64,000 bases of DNA, taken from Hirudo medicinalis. Its lineage: Eukaryota; Annelida; Clitellata; Hirudinida; Hirudinidae. Shown in pieces: positions 21,190 to 35,000 of this stretch. Where the stretch lies: positions 12,591 to 76,590 of the forward strand of contig MPNW01000411.1 of NCBI GenBank assembly GCA_011800805.1. Direction: 5' to 3'. Made by a program: the position numbers and the translations under genes. Under the pieces are notes generated by a model, which saw only the letters and a program-made list of their open reading frames with translations, was not told the origin of the DNA and did not search any database. Within the stretch, counting starts at the first letter, position 1, and the number at the start of each line of letters is the position of its first letter.

Positions 21190-21764
21190 ATTATCCGATT
21201 CGGTCAGAACGGAAACTTACGTTCTTTTATGTGGGCTCATACATACCAAGGTCTATAACTTGAGTCTATAATTTTTATGTACGTATTCCTTGCTAGAATA
21301 ACAAGACACATGGCTTCCGGCAAATGCAAAATAAAGATAACGTCCAAGCCTCGCAGCCGAGGCGTTGGAAGCTCAGTCATAAATTATGAACATGTGTGTT
21401 GCCATCAACATTTTTGAATGTGATGATCTTTTGTATTCAGATAATCTCAGACTGACCATCGACACGTTTCGGACTGTTTCGCTAAAATGTATTGATATTT
21501 CATCACTTTAATTTTGAATAAAATTATTTCAAGATATCTATTCAGGATAAAATACTGCAAATTTATGGTAAAATGGCAGTACTTGCGAGGCAAATTTATA
21601 ATGGATCGAACAAGAGAGCTTAACTCATTCGCAGTATTGACTTAATTTAATTTAACTTAATTTAACTCAACCAATTACAGTGGTACTTAAGGATCGTCTT
21701 CTATTCAGAACCACTTCCATAATACAATCAAACATTAACATTATTATTCTTAATCAATGGCCTT
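21190..21764. other. Intergenic, upstream of unrecognised gene
   Basis: AT-rich, and the likely promoter side of the gene starting at 21189. It includes the imperfect tandem TTTAACTTAATTTAACT near 21640-21670. No gene is seen. Confidence 0.4.
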
Positions 21765-23145
21765 GACCCTGACTTTAGGTCAATCTTGAATTCCCCCGCA
21801 GCTCTGGCTTCCACTGTTTGTATCGTGAGATTATTCCAGTTATCAACCACTCTAGCACAAGCAGCTATATATGTTCAAAAGCTGCCTGTTGATTTTCGTA
21901 AACAGCTTACATTGGTGTCCCTTGTTCTTACATCTCTGGCAGCCTCAAAAAACTTCCCTGGATCCATGTCATTCATTAATAGCCAGCTGAGATCCGCCGG
22001 CGTTGCCCGGGTTAGATCACTGCTCAAACGTACCGTAAATCATTTTTTCCTAAAGTAATTAAATAAATCTAACTGAAAGGTTTTATTTGGTTTAACAAAG
22101 CACTGTTTTAGGAAAAACGATTTTCTCAGTTTTACCTCCTCCAAAAATATGTATACATTGTCTGGATTTCCAACTCCATATCATTTTCGTTACTCCTTTC
22201 CGCATTTTGTCTAACATTTCAATATCTTTCTTGAGACATGAATTCCATGCGCACAATCCAGGGCCGGATTAGTCCATAGCCATATAACAGCTTACATATA
22301 TAGCTGCTTGTCCTCAAAGAACCGGACGATTGGGAAGGTTCTCCCGAACCCGTGCTGCCATCGCCAGAACCGGTCTCATTCATTAGACCATGCGGGAGCA
22401 CAGCGCTCCTTGCTTCCATTAGCAAATATACTGGATGATTACAAGGTATATCAATTATTATGAGAATATTGATAATTTATTTGATTTCTATGTTTTACAT
22501 GGCGCGGAAAATATGTTTAATAAATACCCCTTGCTCTAGGGGTCACTCCATTCCTTGACATAGCTTGGCTGTCCGGGTAGTGAAAGCATGGCCTAAGCAT
22601 ACGGCGGTGCTGATTGGCTGGTCTAAGCTAGGCTATTTAAAGGCCGTAATAACTTAGAGGTGTTAATTAATTTTAGTTAGTTTTGGTTAATTTAATGCCT
22701 TTTTTTCTCCTATTATTAATTTTTTAAATTTTTATTTCGTAGGCTGGATTTCATAGGTCTTAGGCAGAGTGCCTATAGTGTCTAGGCCATAATAGGGGCA
22801 TATGGTGACTTACTCAATGTCAAGATGACATTCTTTTCTCTACTTAATGAGGACCTCCTGATCAATCCCAATACCCTATTGGCCTTTTTTTGTTGCCTTT
22901 GTACATTGTCTGGACAAACTCACTTCTTCAGACGACCCTAGGCTCTTATTTAACTTTATGCAAGCTTCTTTATTAAGTTTTCCAAAGTGAATGGACACGC
23001 ATTTGTCAGCATCGAACATCATTTAGCACTTTACTGACTAATCATATTTATGATTCAGATTTACATGACGCTGTGAACCCCAAGACATCCCCTTCCTTAT
23101 TCACCTTAGCACATACCTCTGCGTCATTAGCAAACTTCATCAATT
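21765..23145 (-). mobile_element. Decayed CR1-like LINE reverse-transcriptase remnant, split by an insertion
   Basis: Read on the minus strand, this is the 3' half of a non-LTR retrotransposon ORF2. The segment at about 23145-22735 contains KFANDAEVCAKVNKEGDVLG (normally KFADDTK; the catalytic first Asp reads Asn), then FDADKCVSIHFGKLNKEAC, then REKNVILTLSKS. The matching downstream part resumes only at about 22255 with AWNSCLKKDIEMLDKMRKG. The terminal RVVDNWNNLTIQ..FKIDL segment is at about 21770-21850. Stops and frameshifts are frequent, so it is inactive. The roughly 470 bases between the two halves have no LINE similarity and look inserted. Several open frames on both strands here are shadows of it. 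Confidence 0.75.
22265..22735. other. Foreign segment inside the LINE remnant
   Basis: This stretch interrupts the LINE coding order between its LYKSxVRP-equivalent and AWxxxLKKDIE segments. It is more GC-balanced than its surroundings at 22265-22400 and 22540-22660. I saw no transposase or RT coding. It could be a SINE or a MITE-type insertion; ends and target-site duplication were not established. Confidence 0.4.
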
Positions 23146-25076
23146 TTGATGAAATTCCATATTTCAATTACTTTGCGACTTACAATCTTAACGTTCCGAT
23201 TAATTAATTGCTATACTTTATTTATTAAAAAATCTAGAGGGTTGCTGGATCTCTGGCAACGCCTGGAAAAATGTTTTCCGCAGTCCGTGGTTGGGCGTCG
23301 TATTTTCGTACAATGCTTGCACTCCCTGAGAAGGCATCTCAAATATCGGACCCCAGAACTTCTGAAGAGACTTGCTGTCACGCCGATGACTTTGAAGTGC
23401 CGATTGCGTACTCACGCTTTTTGATTTCATGTCTACATTCGGCTGTTGCTGTCATTTGAAGCGAGAAAAGAACGTTTCTGTTGTTAGTGGCGCGTTTTTT
23501 TGAAGAACTCTTAGTTAAATAATTTGTTTTATTCAGATTTAGTAGTCGATTGCAAAAGAATAGATTGTTCTTCCCAACGTTGTTCGCGGTGTCTCAAATC
23601 TCTACAAATTCGAACCTGAGAAGTCGAGTGCTCTTTAGCAATCTATTTCAAATCAGAAGCGGAAATAGGAAAAGGCAATTTGTTACTTCTGATATCTCTT
23701 CCTTCGCTAAAATTTCGGAGGTCAAGATGTTTCGAAGCCAGGGTGTCCCTCAGATTAAGACATCCTATGTACAGAGTGCGCCAGGAAATCAATCGACTAC
23801 ATGTCAAATCCAAATATATTGCATAAATATGCGACAAAATACCGATGATCATTAATCATTTTAATGCATAATTACTGATGCGAAATGTGAAAATCATGTG
23901 CCAAGATTTGTCTTATTTATTTCGTGCTAATGATATTTGTTTTATTGAATGCAAAATGGATGAAGGACAATAGCAGTAAAACACGTAACTTTAGTGAAGC
24001 TGAAAGCAAGAGTTGAGAATGACCAACAAAGCGAAACGTGACGTCAATTGTACAACAGAAAGGTTGATAAATCCTTAATCATTAATGAGACATGAAAATC
24101 TGCTGCAAATCATGGAAGAAACAATATTATTTTTACTTATTTTATTCATTTTTTGTCCAAATGACCAAATTGAGAAGCTGTTTTCATCCCGCCTGAAATT
24201 TGTCGGGTTCTAAACTGGGTTTCCATTTCCATTCTTTTCCATATCAAAGATTTTCTCTAGGTCAAATAAAGATAAGCAAAGATAGCGCTCATTCTTAATG
24301 TGCACTTTAGCATTTACTTCTCATTTATCTGAAGTCTTATTTTATATATTTATATATAATAAAAATATATCATATATGTAATAATAATAAATATATTATC
24401 TCATATATTTAAAGTTCAAGCATTTAAACAAAAAGCAGTGCTTCTACGCATTCGGTGCATGCACGCTGTGCAACTTGAAATAAGCTTCAAAGATTAACTT
24501 TGGCTGAGTTTATAATCTTACTTTGAATCTTGTTTATATATTTTATCTTTTATTAATGCGCATCAAAACTAGCATTAATGTTATCCGGTTCATTTTTGTA
24601 AAACTTGCAATGTAGTCAATGACCTTGTAGTAAAGGTTACTTTAATGTAAAATAATTTGCTTTGAGGTCCTATCGCAGGTGTTCCCTAGTGACTCATACT
24701 CAATGACTCAATTGTGTTGTTTCTCGATTACAAATTAATCCTTAAACATGTTTAATGAGTCTGGAATCGAGTTATAAGATGTGTTCACTCTGATTTTCGT
24801 GGGAATCCAAAATTCAGGGAAAGCTGATCATGTTTTCAGCTTCATAGCAGTTTTGTTTACCACTGTAGTTCCTAGCTGATGTGGGTGTAGAGCAACAGAG
24901 AGAGGGTATTTGGAGCCAGCACGCCGTATAACTATCAAAAATACCAAACATGGAGGCTCCTCGGATTTCAGCGCAAACTCAATAAATCTTCAAATTTTGA
25001 TGTCCATTTGAGTTTTTTCAACAATTCTTGAAGAACGGCTCAAAAAATAAGATATTTCATTCGAAAACTGTATTAG
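23146..25076. other. Intergenic, LINE remnant to C2CD2-like gene
   Basis: About 1.9 kb. Overlapping open frames on both strands at 23146-23460 and 23550-23855 have no recognised similarity and no splice-supported neighbours. They may be undetected 5' LINE sequence or chance. The last few hundred bases are the likely promoter region of the gene starting at 25077. Confidence 0.4.
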
Positions 25077-28000
25077 ATGCTGTGGATTATTCTCACAATC
25101 CTGATTACTGTCGTCGTCATCAGACTAGGCAGGCGTTTCTCCTGGTCTCCGGCGCACATTCTGAATCTGGAAGGATATGAGTGGCTCGACGACTTTTTAA
25201 ATTGGATTCTTATTCAGTACGACTGGTCAAAATTATGCATCCTCATCTCGGAATCAGTGCACGAGCAGTTCAAGAAACGAGCGGTAAGACTGAAGTACAG
25301 GTTAACAATTACAAATTATTTTCTGTGAGATTTAAACCTGCTTAGTTGTTGAGTGCACGGTTTGAATCGCATTTATATTCATTTATAATTTTTTTCGTGT
25401 ATATCGTAGATATATAATTTTGCTTTTGAAAATATGAAACAATCCTGGTTCCTTTTCCCAGCCACCAGGTTGGACTTTGAAACTAGAGGGACCTCCATCG
25501 TTTCTCTCGAGTACCGAAAACAGTTTAACTTTCTCAAAATCTTCAAGTCTACCTTCCCATTATGGACGAGAGTCCCCTCTCCTGCACGAACAAACTGGAG
25601 AAGCGATTCCGAAACTAATGGAAGTACCAAAAGTTACAACTCATAACCTATTGAGTAATTTACGATCTTCTTCTACTGCCTATCCCATTTGTGTGAACCG
25701 TGTGCACACACTTCACAAAAATTCCAGAGAAGTGGTTGGTGTATTTTTTTTCTGTGGTTTTCTAAAATAAGATCATTCGTTACGAGGTGCGACATATTTA
25801 TTTATAAATTGTTATATTACTTTGAATATCGTAGAGAAGGTAGATAAAAATTGTTCCAAGTTAGTAGAAGTGCGCATTTTTTTTGTCTAAAACAGTATTT
25901 TGATATCGACAATAATATTGAATTATCAATGAGAAAGTTTTGATCTGGCAATATTTGTGCAATTCAATTAGCCTTTTAGGTTATTGCGCCTATTAATTAT
26001 AACGATAATTTTAATTATTAATTATAACGATCACCATTATGTGCAAAAATTTACATCATAATTTTGTCAAATAAACAGGTCCTAGCTTTTGATGTAAAAG
26101 TTGTTAACTTGTCTCAAGAAGTGTTTATCACTTCAAGACAGACCAGCCAATTGGAGTCAAGCAGATGCAAGCTCGATTTAGTCAAACTGACAGGGCAGGT
26201 ACTGACAAAAAAGAATAATCAGAAAGGAAAAAGTTTCTTAGGAAAAGAAGCAATAACATATATGCCGCAATATGCATAGCTACAGAGGTGCTGCTTCGTT
26301 TGCAGAATGCTTATTTCCTCAGGGCACTAGTTACTATTCAGCTGCGAGCATGTCTCCCCTACCATGGTCTGTAAAGAGCTCCATTCTTGCTCTCACAAAA
26401 ATATATTTTACACGAACGCTCTATTTACATTTATTTCTATATTCAAATGGAAATAAACCGCACTTGTAATACTTCATTAGCATCATTAATCTTATATTAC
26501 TCAAAATTATGCAACAAATTCACTGTAAAAATCAAAAATCAAAATCAATGTATTTATAATTTCCAAGTTAAAACTACGCCTGGCGAGTTCGCCGAACGAA
26601 AACATCATTGATGCATCGATATGTTTTGCTGGGCCTCCCAAAGTAAATATCCATATTCCACGATACAGTTTCCAGGTAAGAAAATAATGGATTTGTTTGA
26701 AAAAAAAAATCTTTTTTTTATTTATTGCAATTAATTTTTTTTTAAATACTGCTTAAGTTTGACAACTGGCAGACATTTTTATTCAAACAGAAAGAGGAAA
26801 CCATTTTGGCGCTGGGTGTGTTGTTGAGGGAAAGCTTAGGTGCTTTTTGTGTGAGATTGCCTCTTTTAAGCACCACGAAGCGCGGAGTAAACGCACCTAA
26901 GTCTGATGGAAAAGCATCTCTTTATTCATATAATCTTCAGGAAGTTTTACGAAATGAGGTTTGTAAGAAGACATTTTCAGAAACAAATCAATTTGGTTGA
27001 GACATCGCAATTTTCAGTCTCCACAGGCCGATCTAGTCCGTAATAGACTTAATGTTAAGATCTTAAAGGCAAATTCTCTTTATGAGGCGGGTTAGTAAAA
27101 ATTCACCTTTCATTATTGCAAAATGTATTAGCAGTAATTAGTTTATCCAATGGAATAGTTTATAGTTACGCTCATGAATGTGATGTTTTCTGACATTTTA
27201 ACCACTAGGAAATATATCTTAAATTCTAAATGTTAGTTTGAACAAACTCCGACTCGCTTCCCTTTGGAAGGAGGGAGAGGAGATAAGAATCTTATTAACC
27301 GTTTTGTTAATAAAAATTTTGGTCGTCCTTTATATTGAGCGAAAATTGCTTTCGACCTGAGTTTCAACATGAACAAGTCAAGAAAAATCAGTCAACAAAG
27401 TGATTTATGAGGAGATAAATTGAGTTTTAAAAACTTGATTGCTGTGTTAAAGCAGGATTTATTAACGGAAAAAACAAATGTCCCCTTAAGACAAAACATT
27501 TTAATTCTCTGGCATTTTTAATCAAGGAAACCATGAAGTGTACTGTGTGGTGTCTGTGGATTCTCCTCCACAAACTCAAAGAACGAGTTCAGTAGCAGAT
27601 TCTCCAAATCCGTTCTTCGACGAACTTCTAACTTTGTTAGCTTTGAACTCCTATCTCCTTTTAGTTAAGTATTAGTTAACTATCAATAGAAAACAATATT
27701 ATGCCATGTAAAATTGGTTTTAAATGACCCTAACCCTGTCAACAATGCCTCATGTTGGCATTTACAACGTATCCGAATAGGGTATGGAGATGCAGGCTGG
27801 GTAACGAATACGACACATTACGGCTGTTACCATTACCGCCGCATGCAGGAACGCAATCTTTTGAGCTACCTTTGCAGCTGGCTTGCCAACGCAATGGTGG
27901 GCCATTCAGTTTGTGAATTGAAAGACAAAATATATTTAACAAATAAATTTAGTTGATCAAACGTCGGACATTTATGATTGTCAATTAATTTTAATTTGCA

Positions 28001-30868
28001 TTTTCCATCATAATCAGCATATTATTTTTTACTTAAAGCCAGTTAGATGGGAGTACAAAGAGAGTTTCGTTCGAGGTTCACGAAAAGAGTGGTTTAGAAG
28101 GTAGGTGAAGTGATACACTTTGGTGTTTGTTAATTTTATTAACGGTTAAACCTCTCGTGATATATCTTATGTGAAATATGCATACTAAATGTACTAGAAG
28201 CAATTTAATGGGGTTTGATAAATTTAAGTTGGGTTAAGCAGTTTTATTATTTTATTTGAAAAAAAAAAGAATTAATTTAAAAAATAAATAATGTTGAAGC
28301 ATTCTGTTCTAACTTGCATTAAGCTGTTTTTGTTAAAAACTTTCAGATCCGAGAACATTAACGTAGTTAATAATCGGATCAATTAGTGGATTTAAACTAT
28401 CTGCAATAACTACTAACAGACCTAACCATAACAACTACTTTTGGCAATACATAGTACATAGTATGGACAAATCGCTAATCAGCTAACTTTGCGACTTTAA
28501 CAAAGGGTCATTAATTGTCATACATAAATTATTTTTATCGAAATGCTTGCTAATTAAATTTCAAATTTGTTTAAAGCTTCTCTTGGGAAAGCAGACTTTC
28601 TGCTCAAGGATGCTTCTGAAGAAGTGGCAGAGAAAGATGTGAGGATTGTCCTGCCCTTGATGTCTCAGCATCCAACGAGTCACATGTCACTCACCGTTGA
28701 GGTTAGAGAGTAGCATTCAAGACTATTAATGCTGCTTTCGGTTACCACGAACAAGTACACAAATGTATGATTCATTTCACATTCATTGTGTCTACCTGTT
28801 GTTACATGCATTTTCATTACTTAAATCCCAATATCATCATGTAATATTTTCTCCAAGTTTCATTATTACTTCTTGCTTTTTATTGCAACTATTTCTCCAT
28901 TTTAAATGGCCTTCCAAATTACAAAATTTTTCTATGTATTTCAAATTTCTTTTGTACGTATTCAGATGTATTTGAAGCATATTTCTCTTTAGACTTTGGT
29001 CGTTCTTAAGTTGGTGGTAGCCAACCACTTACTTTAAGCATTTATAAAAATTGTTTTATTTCATGTTAATTTTTAAGCACCATATCCCACTATCAGATTT
29101 CCTCAGCCAATTGGAATATCTCATCAACACAGTTTCCAAAACATGAAGCTGATAAAAAGACAGGTATAAATTTAAAAGTATCTAGTTTATAAATTTTATG
29201 TGATCACAATTATTTGTAATTTGTTTAAATGCTTTTCCACTAATTTTATAAGCCCCAGACGTCAGGAATGTCCAGCCTCTGAATTCGGTTGTCAACCCTT
29301 CGATCGATGTCGAAGGATTTCTGCAAAAGCCAAAAAAGGCTTCCGATCGAGTTCTTTATCCGTCTCACTGGAGGAACAATAACTCTCAGACAGATTCAAA
29401 CCTTTCTTTAGTTTGTAATTTTTATTTAAAATGTCTTTCATAGTTTTTGTCATTTATATCATCCATCTCTTGTGTATAAGTGACATAATCCCAGTTAATT
29501 CTTAAGCAATTGCATCACTGAAGAACTGGGATTCAAAAAAATTCTTAACCAGATGCTGAATAAAGAGGTCATTATCACTTTGTAGTCATTTTAAATATTT
29601 ACCACCAAAGTGGAATTACTTAAGTTAACTGAGGAAACCGATCATATTATTGCATTTTAAGAATAATTAAATAATTAATTCTTAAAAATTTGTCGAATGC
29701 CTCAAATTGTCCCTGTAGGTGTCTCAGGCTTCATTGATGGTTCGAAACAATTCCAATGAATCAACTGTTTCCAAGGGTACATTCATTTTTCTTAAAATGA
29801 TAAATTCCAATAATTATTTGATAATCCAATTATTTTCTTAAATTAGATACAATAATTTTTTTTATTATTTGGTTATGTCATTCATTTATCTTTGTTGTTA
29901 TTAGAAACTGATATATGGCTCAAGAAATACTTTCAACTGAGCATTTGTATAAATAAGTGACACTCTTTGGTTCAAGGTCATTCAAAACAAAGGTCACTGA
30001 TTGATGCTATGAAGAAAAAATTTCATGGGAAGAGATCCAGAAGTGCTGAACCAACAAGCAAACAGACTGCAGATGCTCCAACAGAAGTAAAGATTTTTTC
30101 AGATGGCATTTACCTGACTCCACCACCTAGAAGAGTCCCCACTCCAGGTTGTGCTTATTAACTTTGAAATAACATAATTTAATAGTTCTTCTTGTTTTCA
30201 ATGTAATAAACTTTAAATAAACACATTGGATTGTTTAACTATTATTTGTTATCAGGTAGGTTAATTACAATGTGGAGTTATTTAAATGAGCCAGCAGATT
30301 AACTGACTGGACTCAAGAAAAGCATTCAATTGCCTGCATGTTCACCTTTGCAAAAAATATGTTGCAGTGTTTCTGGTTCCAAAAAGGATATTTTACTGTA
30401 GATGACTTTATTCATCTTTTTTCATCATTCAATTGTCATCCCGTCTGTTTTCATAATAAATGAGATGAATTTGCATGTAGCAGTAACTTCAAATGTTTTT
30501 TTGCCCATTGCCACTTTTTTCAATGAAATTTTTTTTCTATTTATTTTAGGTTAAATAGACCATAACTAGCCTAGCAAAAACAGAATGCTTTTTTTTTAAT
30601 GTCCAATTTTTTGCTATTAACATTTTAAATTCAATGCACTTTGATTATATTATCTCTAAAAACCTATTAAGTTCCATTACTTTCTTAATTATAAAATTAC
30701 ATAATTAAAACAGGCCATTTAGAACATTGGTCTTTCTCGTCCTCAACTCAATCACCGCAAGGATTATCACCCAGTAAGAAGAGGGGCAAAATGTCCAGTT
30801 TCAAAAACTTCTTTCGAAGGAAAAATCAAAGTTCTTCGCCAAATCAAGTTGCTGTACAACAAAATTGA
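25077..30868 (+). CDS. C2CD2/C2CD2L (TMEM24)-like lipid-transfer protein, multi-exon
   Basis: Probably an ER-anchored protein that moves phosphoinositides at ER-plasma membrane contacts, by analogy with TMEM24. Exon 1 (25077-25282) starts with an N-terminal membrane helix (IILTILITVVVIRL). The following exons (about 25464-25730, 26079-26198, 26566-26672, 26759-26958) align in pattern with the SMP lipid-binding region: FDVKVVNLSQEVFITSRQ, then VNIHIPRYSF. A C2 domain follows on exons at about 27018-27090, 27534-27630, 28043-28101 and 28578-28699 (NRLNVKILKANSLYEA, YCVVSVDSP, NPFFDELLTF, ASLGKADFLLKD). It lacks the usual calcium-binding Asp before YC, so it is probably calcium-independent. The tail (29093-30868) is Ser/Lys/Arg-rich with two basic patches, DAMKKKFHGKRSR and KMSSFKNFFRRK, like the polybasic C-terminus of TMEM24. 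Intron phases agree at nearly all joins. The C2CD2-family assignment rests on architecture and modest sequence similarity. Confidence 0.75.
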
Positions 30869-32093
30869 AAAAGTGTTTGAAGTGAAAACGATAACCAATA
30901 AATGAAAATTCCAAATAAATCTAAAATACCATTTTGTGTTTCAATAAGCCAACTGGACAGCAGCTTCAAATTATGGGTGATCCATAGGCTTTATATTTTA
31001 GTCAATGTAACATCAGCATTCGATCCTCATCCAAATTCTCCAGTCACATAAATGCAAGTGTACAAGTTCATATGGGGCTATTATGAAATTCATTTCTGGT
31101 CAAGGGTTACACCACAGCTTTGCAACACAATTCTTGCCTTATTTCATTGGTGGCTGAAACCTTCAGATCAATCATAACTATTGGGAGGATATCATGAAAA
31201 CATCTCAATGAACTTGAAATGCATGGTTTTTATTCATTTTCATCAACAAGTCCCGTCAACAGCATGAGAACAATCTTGAGGGGTGCAAACAGATAAAAGA
31301 GTTGCTTCTCAAACATCATCATTTTGACAAACCGTCTGGATCACAGGCAACGTCTGGCATCAGAGCATCATCTCAAAAACAATCATTAACAAGGTATGCA
31401 TCCACTAGACAGAACTTAAAAACATTACGAAACGGGTCAATTGAATGTGCAGTAATAATTACTCGAGTAACAAATCATTAAAATTAATTTTCAAACACCT
31501 AATGGAGAAAATTACAAATCGCTGAAAATTTCAATTTTAAACATTTATCCAATTCTATCATTAAAATCTAAAATTTATGTACAGTTTTATAACCACAAAT
31601 AAGTGACATCGTGTAATGAACAAAAAGTATCTGCAGCCACAGTATAGTTTCTAGAGACATTGATCACAGAATGTTGCAGTTAGGAACCAAACAGGAACTT
31701 ATCCCTTGCAATGCTGATCTCACTTCCACATTGTCAGCTCTACAAGAAAACATTTCTAATGTAGTCAGTCATCTCATTATTATGTGATGCTCATGATGAA
31801 ATGATCTGTTATTGTCTGTAATTAAATTGATAGAAATTGAAAACAAAAAAGCACTGGGTCTTTCAGGTGATAAATGAAATCATGTTGAGGGTGAGAGCTA
31901 GAAATAGATGGTGATCAATGCAACCCACCAATAATTATGCAATGCAAACTTATTTACTCTCACATGAATAACTAACTAACCTTTATCGTAATAATAAATG
32001 TAACCCGATCGGAGGTTAATTGTAAAAATTAAATGTAACACTGCCATTGAACTTAATGCTTATCGTCTACAAGATGTATGTGGAGCAACAAGA
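30869..32093. other. Convergent intergenic spacer, C2CD2-like / PPP1R37
   Basis: Both 3' untranslated regions should lie here; AATAAA occurs just after the C2CD2-like stop (about 30897). One open stretch at about 31291-31392 is flanked by AG and GTATGC and could be an alternative exon, but nothing else supports it. Confidence 0.5.
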
Positions 32094-35000
32094 TTAAAAA
32101 TTCTTGTTATGGATAATGTAATTGTTCCTCACAATGTCAGGAGTCTCTGCCCTTAGCAGGCCATTCATTGAAAACTTTGCCAACTTCTCTTCTAGGGACT
32201 CCAGAGAGGAAGCCGCTTCCTCGACTTCCATGGACGGCACGACGTCTGGCACCTGACGATCAAGGTGCGAGGCTTTAGAGAGATCGTCCGACGCTCCGTC
32301 AAGACGAACAGAACTGAAATCACTAAAGCCAGGGGATTCCAGAGTCGACGATATGCCCGATCGGTCGACATCTATACAATAAAGATTGGAGTCATTTTGG
32401 ACAATAAGCTTAGCATTCCCATCCAAGGATGGGCCTGTGACCGAGGTGGCTGTCCTATCGATTGCACAAATAGCATCCAATGTGACGTTCGACGGCCTCC
32501 TCGAGTTCTTGCATAAAGTTCTTTTAGATCCTGGAATGGTCGAATGTTGATGATGGCCGAGCGTCTTTGTCACTATAAACTTCTTGTGCTTCTCACGAGG
32601 CATTTTCCCACTTCTTTTGGAGCATTTTGAGACTCTTAAAGCAGCAGAAGCGCCTTGATCCTCAGATGAGAGCCTTGGGGACTCAAAGTGTTCACAGGAT
32701 GGCAGTCCAGTGGGCTGAAAACTGGAATCTGTCACTGAAGGAGTGACCGCAACTTCTTCAGGAGAGAAAACGCCATTGCTCTTGACTGGAATCAAACTGG
32801 CAGTTCCTTGTGAGACGACCATAGGTGACAGAGGAATATTGAGCAGTAATTTTTCAGGCGACGTGCTGGGCTCCTGAGAGTGGTCTGCGTCACCTGTCTG
32901 ATAGACATCCACAGAAGGATGCAGTTCCAGATGCAATTTACTTCTGGATGAATTGTTTGAGTTTGCAATATTGGATTGGTGCACTGCCTGCTCCTCTGTA
33001 GGATGTGACAGCTTAATGGAAGGAGTTCCCTGTGTAACATCCACTAAAGACCCTTCTTCTCCATTGCATTGATTTGGTGCATCTAAAGTTGGTGAAGACA
33101 CTTGAACGGGACTGAGGACTCCGATTTCAACTTCCAATCTGTTCGGATTGTTGTCCTGTGATTTCTTCTCTTCGAATTTGATCAGCTTGTCATTGCGATC
33201 AACACATGAAAATATGTCGACCAATAAGTTCTTTTGCTGGTTGATATAGTCCTTCACACCCTTAAAAAGACAAAACATTGTCATGAACCAGGATCAGAAA
33301 AATAACTGTTAACATGACAACATTATTCAGATTCACTAGCAGTGACAAAACTCTTGGGGTGAAAAAAATCTCAAAGTGATAAAGCAGAGATATTGAAACA
33401 GATTATTTATGGACAATCAAACGAGTGCCTGTAGCTTAAATTCTTGTTATGGATAATTTGTTATGTTAAGTTATAAGAAAATTTTTCAAATAATTCTAAA
33501 TAATATTAATCATCCATCCATAATCCACAAAAAGATTTCCTAGATTACATAGTTAGATTAACTAGTTGGATAACCCTAACCCTAACCCAAAAAAAAAAAG
33601 AAACACACATTTTCCTTTTTTGGTTCTTTGTCCAGGTCCACTCGAAGCACAGATTTATTAACTTTCAGAGCAAGACTCAAGGCCATCAAGCCTCCTGTTT
33701 TTATGTCATTATCCCTAAGGTCAATCCTTGATAGCTTTGTTGTTTCAGCTAGGTACTCTGCTATTGCAACTGCACCTAGTCACAAAAAAACAAAGTAGCC
33801 ATTGAAATCCAAATTATAAATTTCCAATTTTTGAAATTTTCAAAGAAATCAAAAATTCTTAAATTTATATAATATCCAGCTCAACATATATGCTCAACCT
33901 TCACAGGAGATCTTAGCAGCCTGTAGCCTGATCACTAAAAGAGACCTGTTCTTGAGAAGACCCTCTTTGAGTCTGTGAATGCCCTCGTTTGTAATATTAT
34001 TTCTCCCAAGGTTTATGTCTTGCAGGCTCTTTGTATCTGTCTATAAATTGTTTTATTCCAACTTCAACAATCACATTATGAAAATGCCCGACGCCACGAC
34101 TTTATGTACGTAAAGTTAAATATTTAAAACGCGACGAAAAATTGTAGGACACGGCACTTTATTGAACACGTGAGCAGTCCAACTTACAAGGGCTCTGCAA
34201 AGTGAGTTCATGGACTGGTAAGTCAACTGGTTGTTCCAAACCACTAGAGTCTCGAGGCCAATTCCTAGGGATCCCTGCTCTGAGATCCCTTCACAAATGT
34301 GCCCCATGCCCACATCCTGAAAACAGATAATTTCAAGAATTCATCAGTAATATTACCCATGCATCGACATTATATTAGTGCAACAATTATTGTGCATATT
34401 TTCACAAATTTGTCACAAATTTTAAATTTTATCGGCAAGACTTTCATTCAACAATTCAATCACAATGAAATCATAGAAAAAATATATATAAATCGGTTCT
34501 GAGTATCGCTCAACAATATATATAGAATATATAATAATTTATTTAAGTATATCAACAATATATATAGAATATATATAATAATTTATATATGTATTTCCAT
34601 GATTTTATTTTATATATGATAGGATATTACAGTTATGATTTTTCAAAAGGTTTTTCCAGAATAAAAAAAATTAGTTATTTTGATGTGTCTTTTATGCACA
34701 AGCTGAATCATTGAATGTTTTGAACTTTATGTTCTTAAATGTTATAATTACAGACCAGGTTCAATTAAACTGATTATAAAACTTCACTCAAAAGCTTACT
34801 CATAAAAGCCAGGAAGTTTTGCCATGATTCCTTTGAGCTCAATCAAATTTTTGTATGCTTGCAAGAGGTTATTCAAGTAGTTTATTATTAACCTGCTAAA
34901 CTCATGCATGCAGGTGGACATTAAGTTTCCCTTAAGGTTATGTGTTCCATTTTATTTATCATTTCTTCCTCAGCTAAATATTATAAATGCTCGATTTATA

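Noticed and set aside
22219..22425. Minus-strand 68-codon frame
   Set aside because: It crosses the boundary of the LINE relic and its inserted segment and has no similarity or splice context.
23146..23460. Three overlapping frames on both strands
   Set aside because: They overlap each other in opposite senses, show no recognised motif and lie next to a LINE relic; probably chance or decayed repeat.
32265..33040. Secondary frames on both strands
   Set aside because: They are shadows of the large last exon of PPP1R37.
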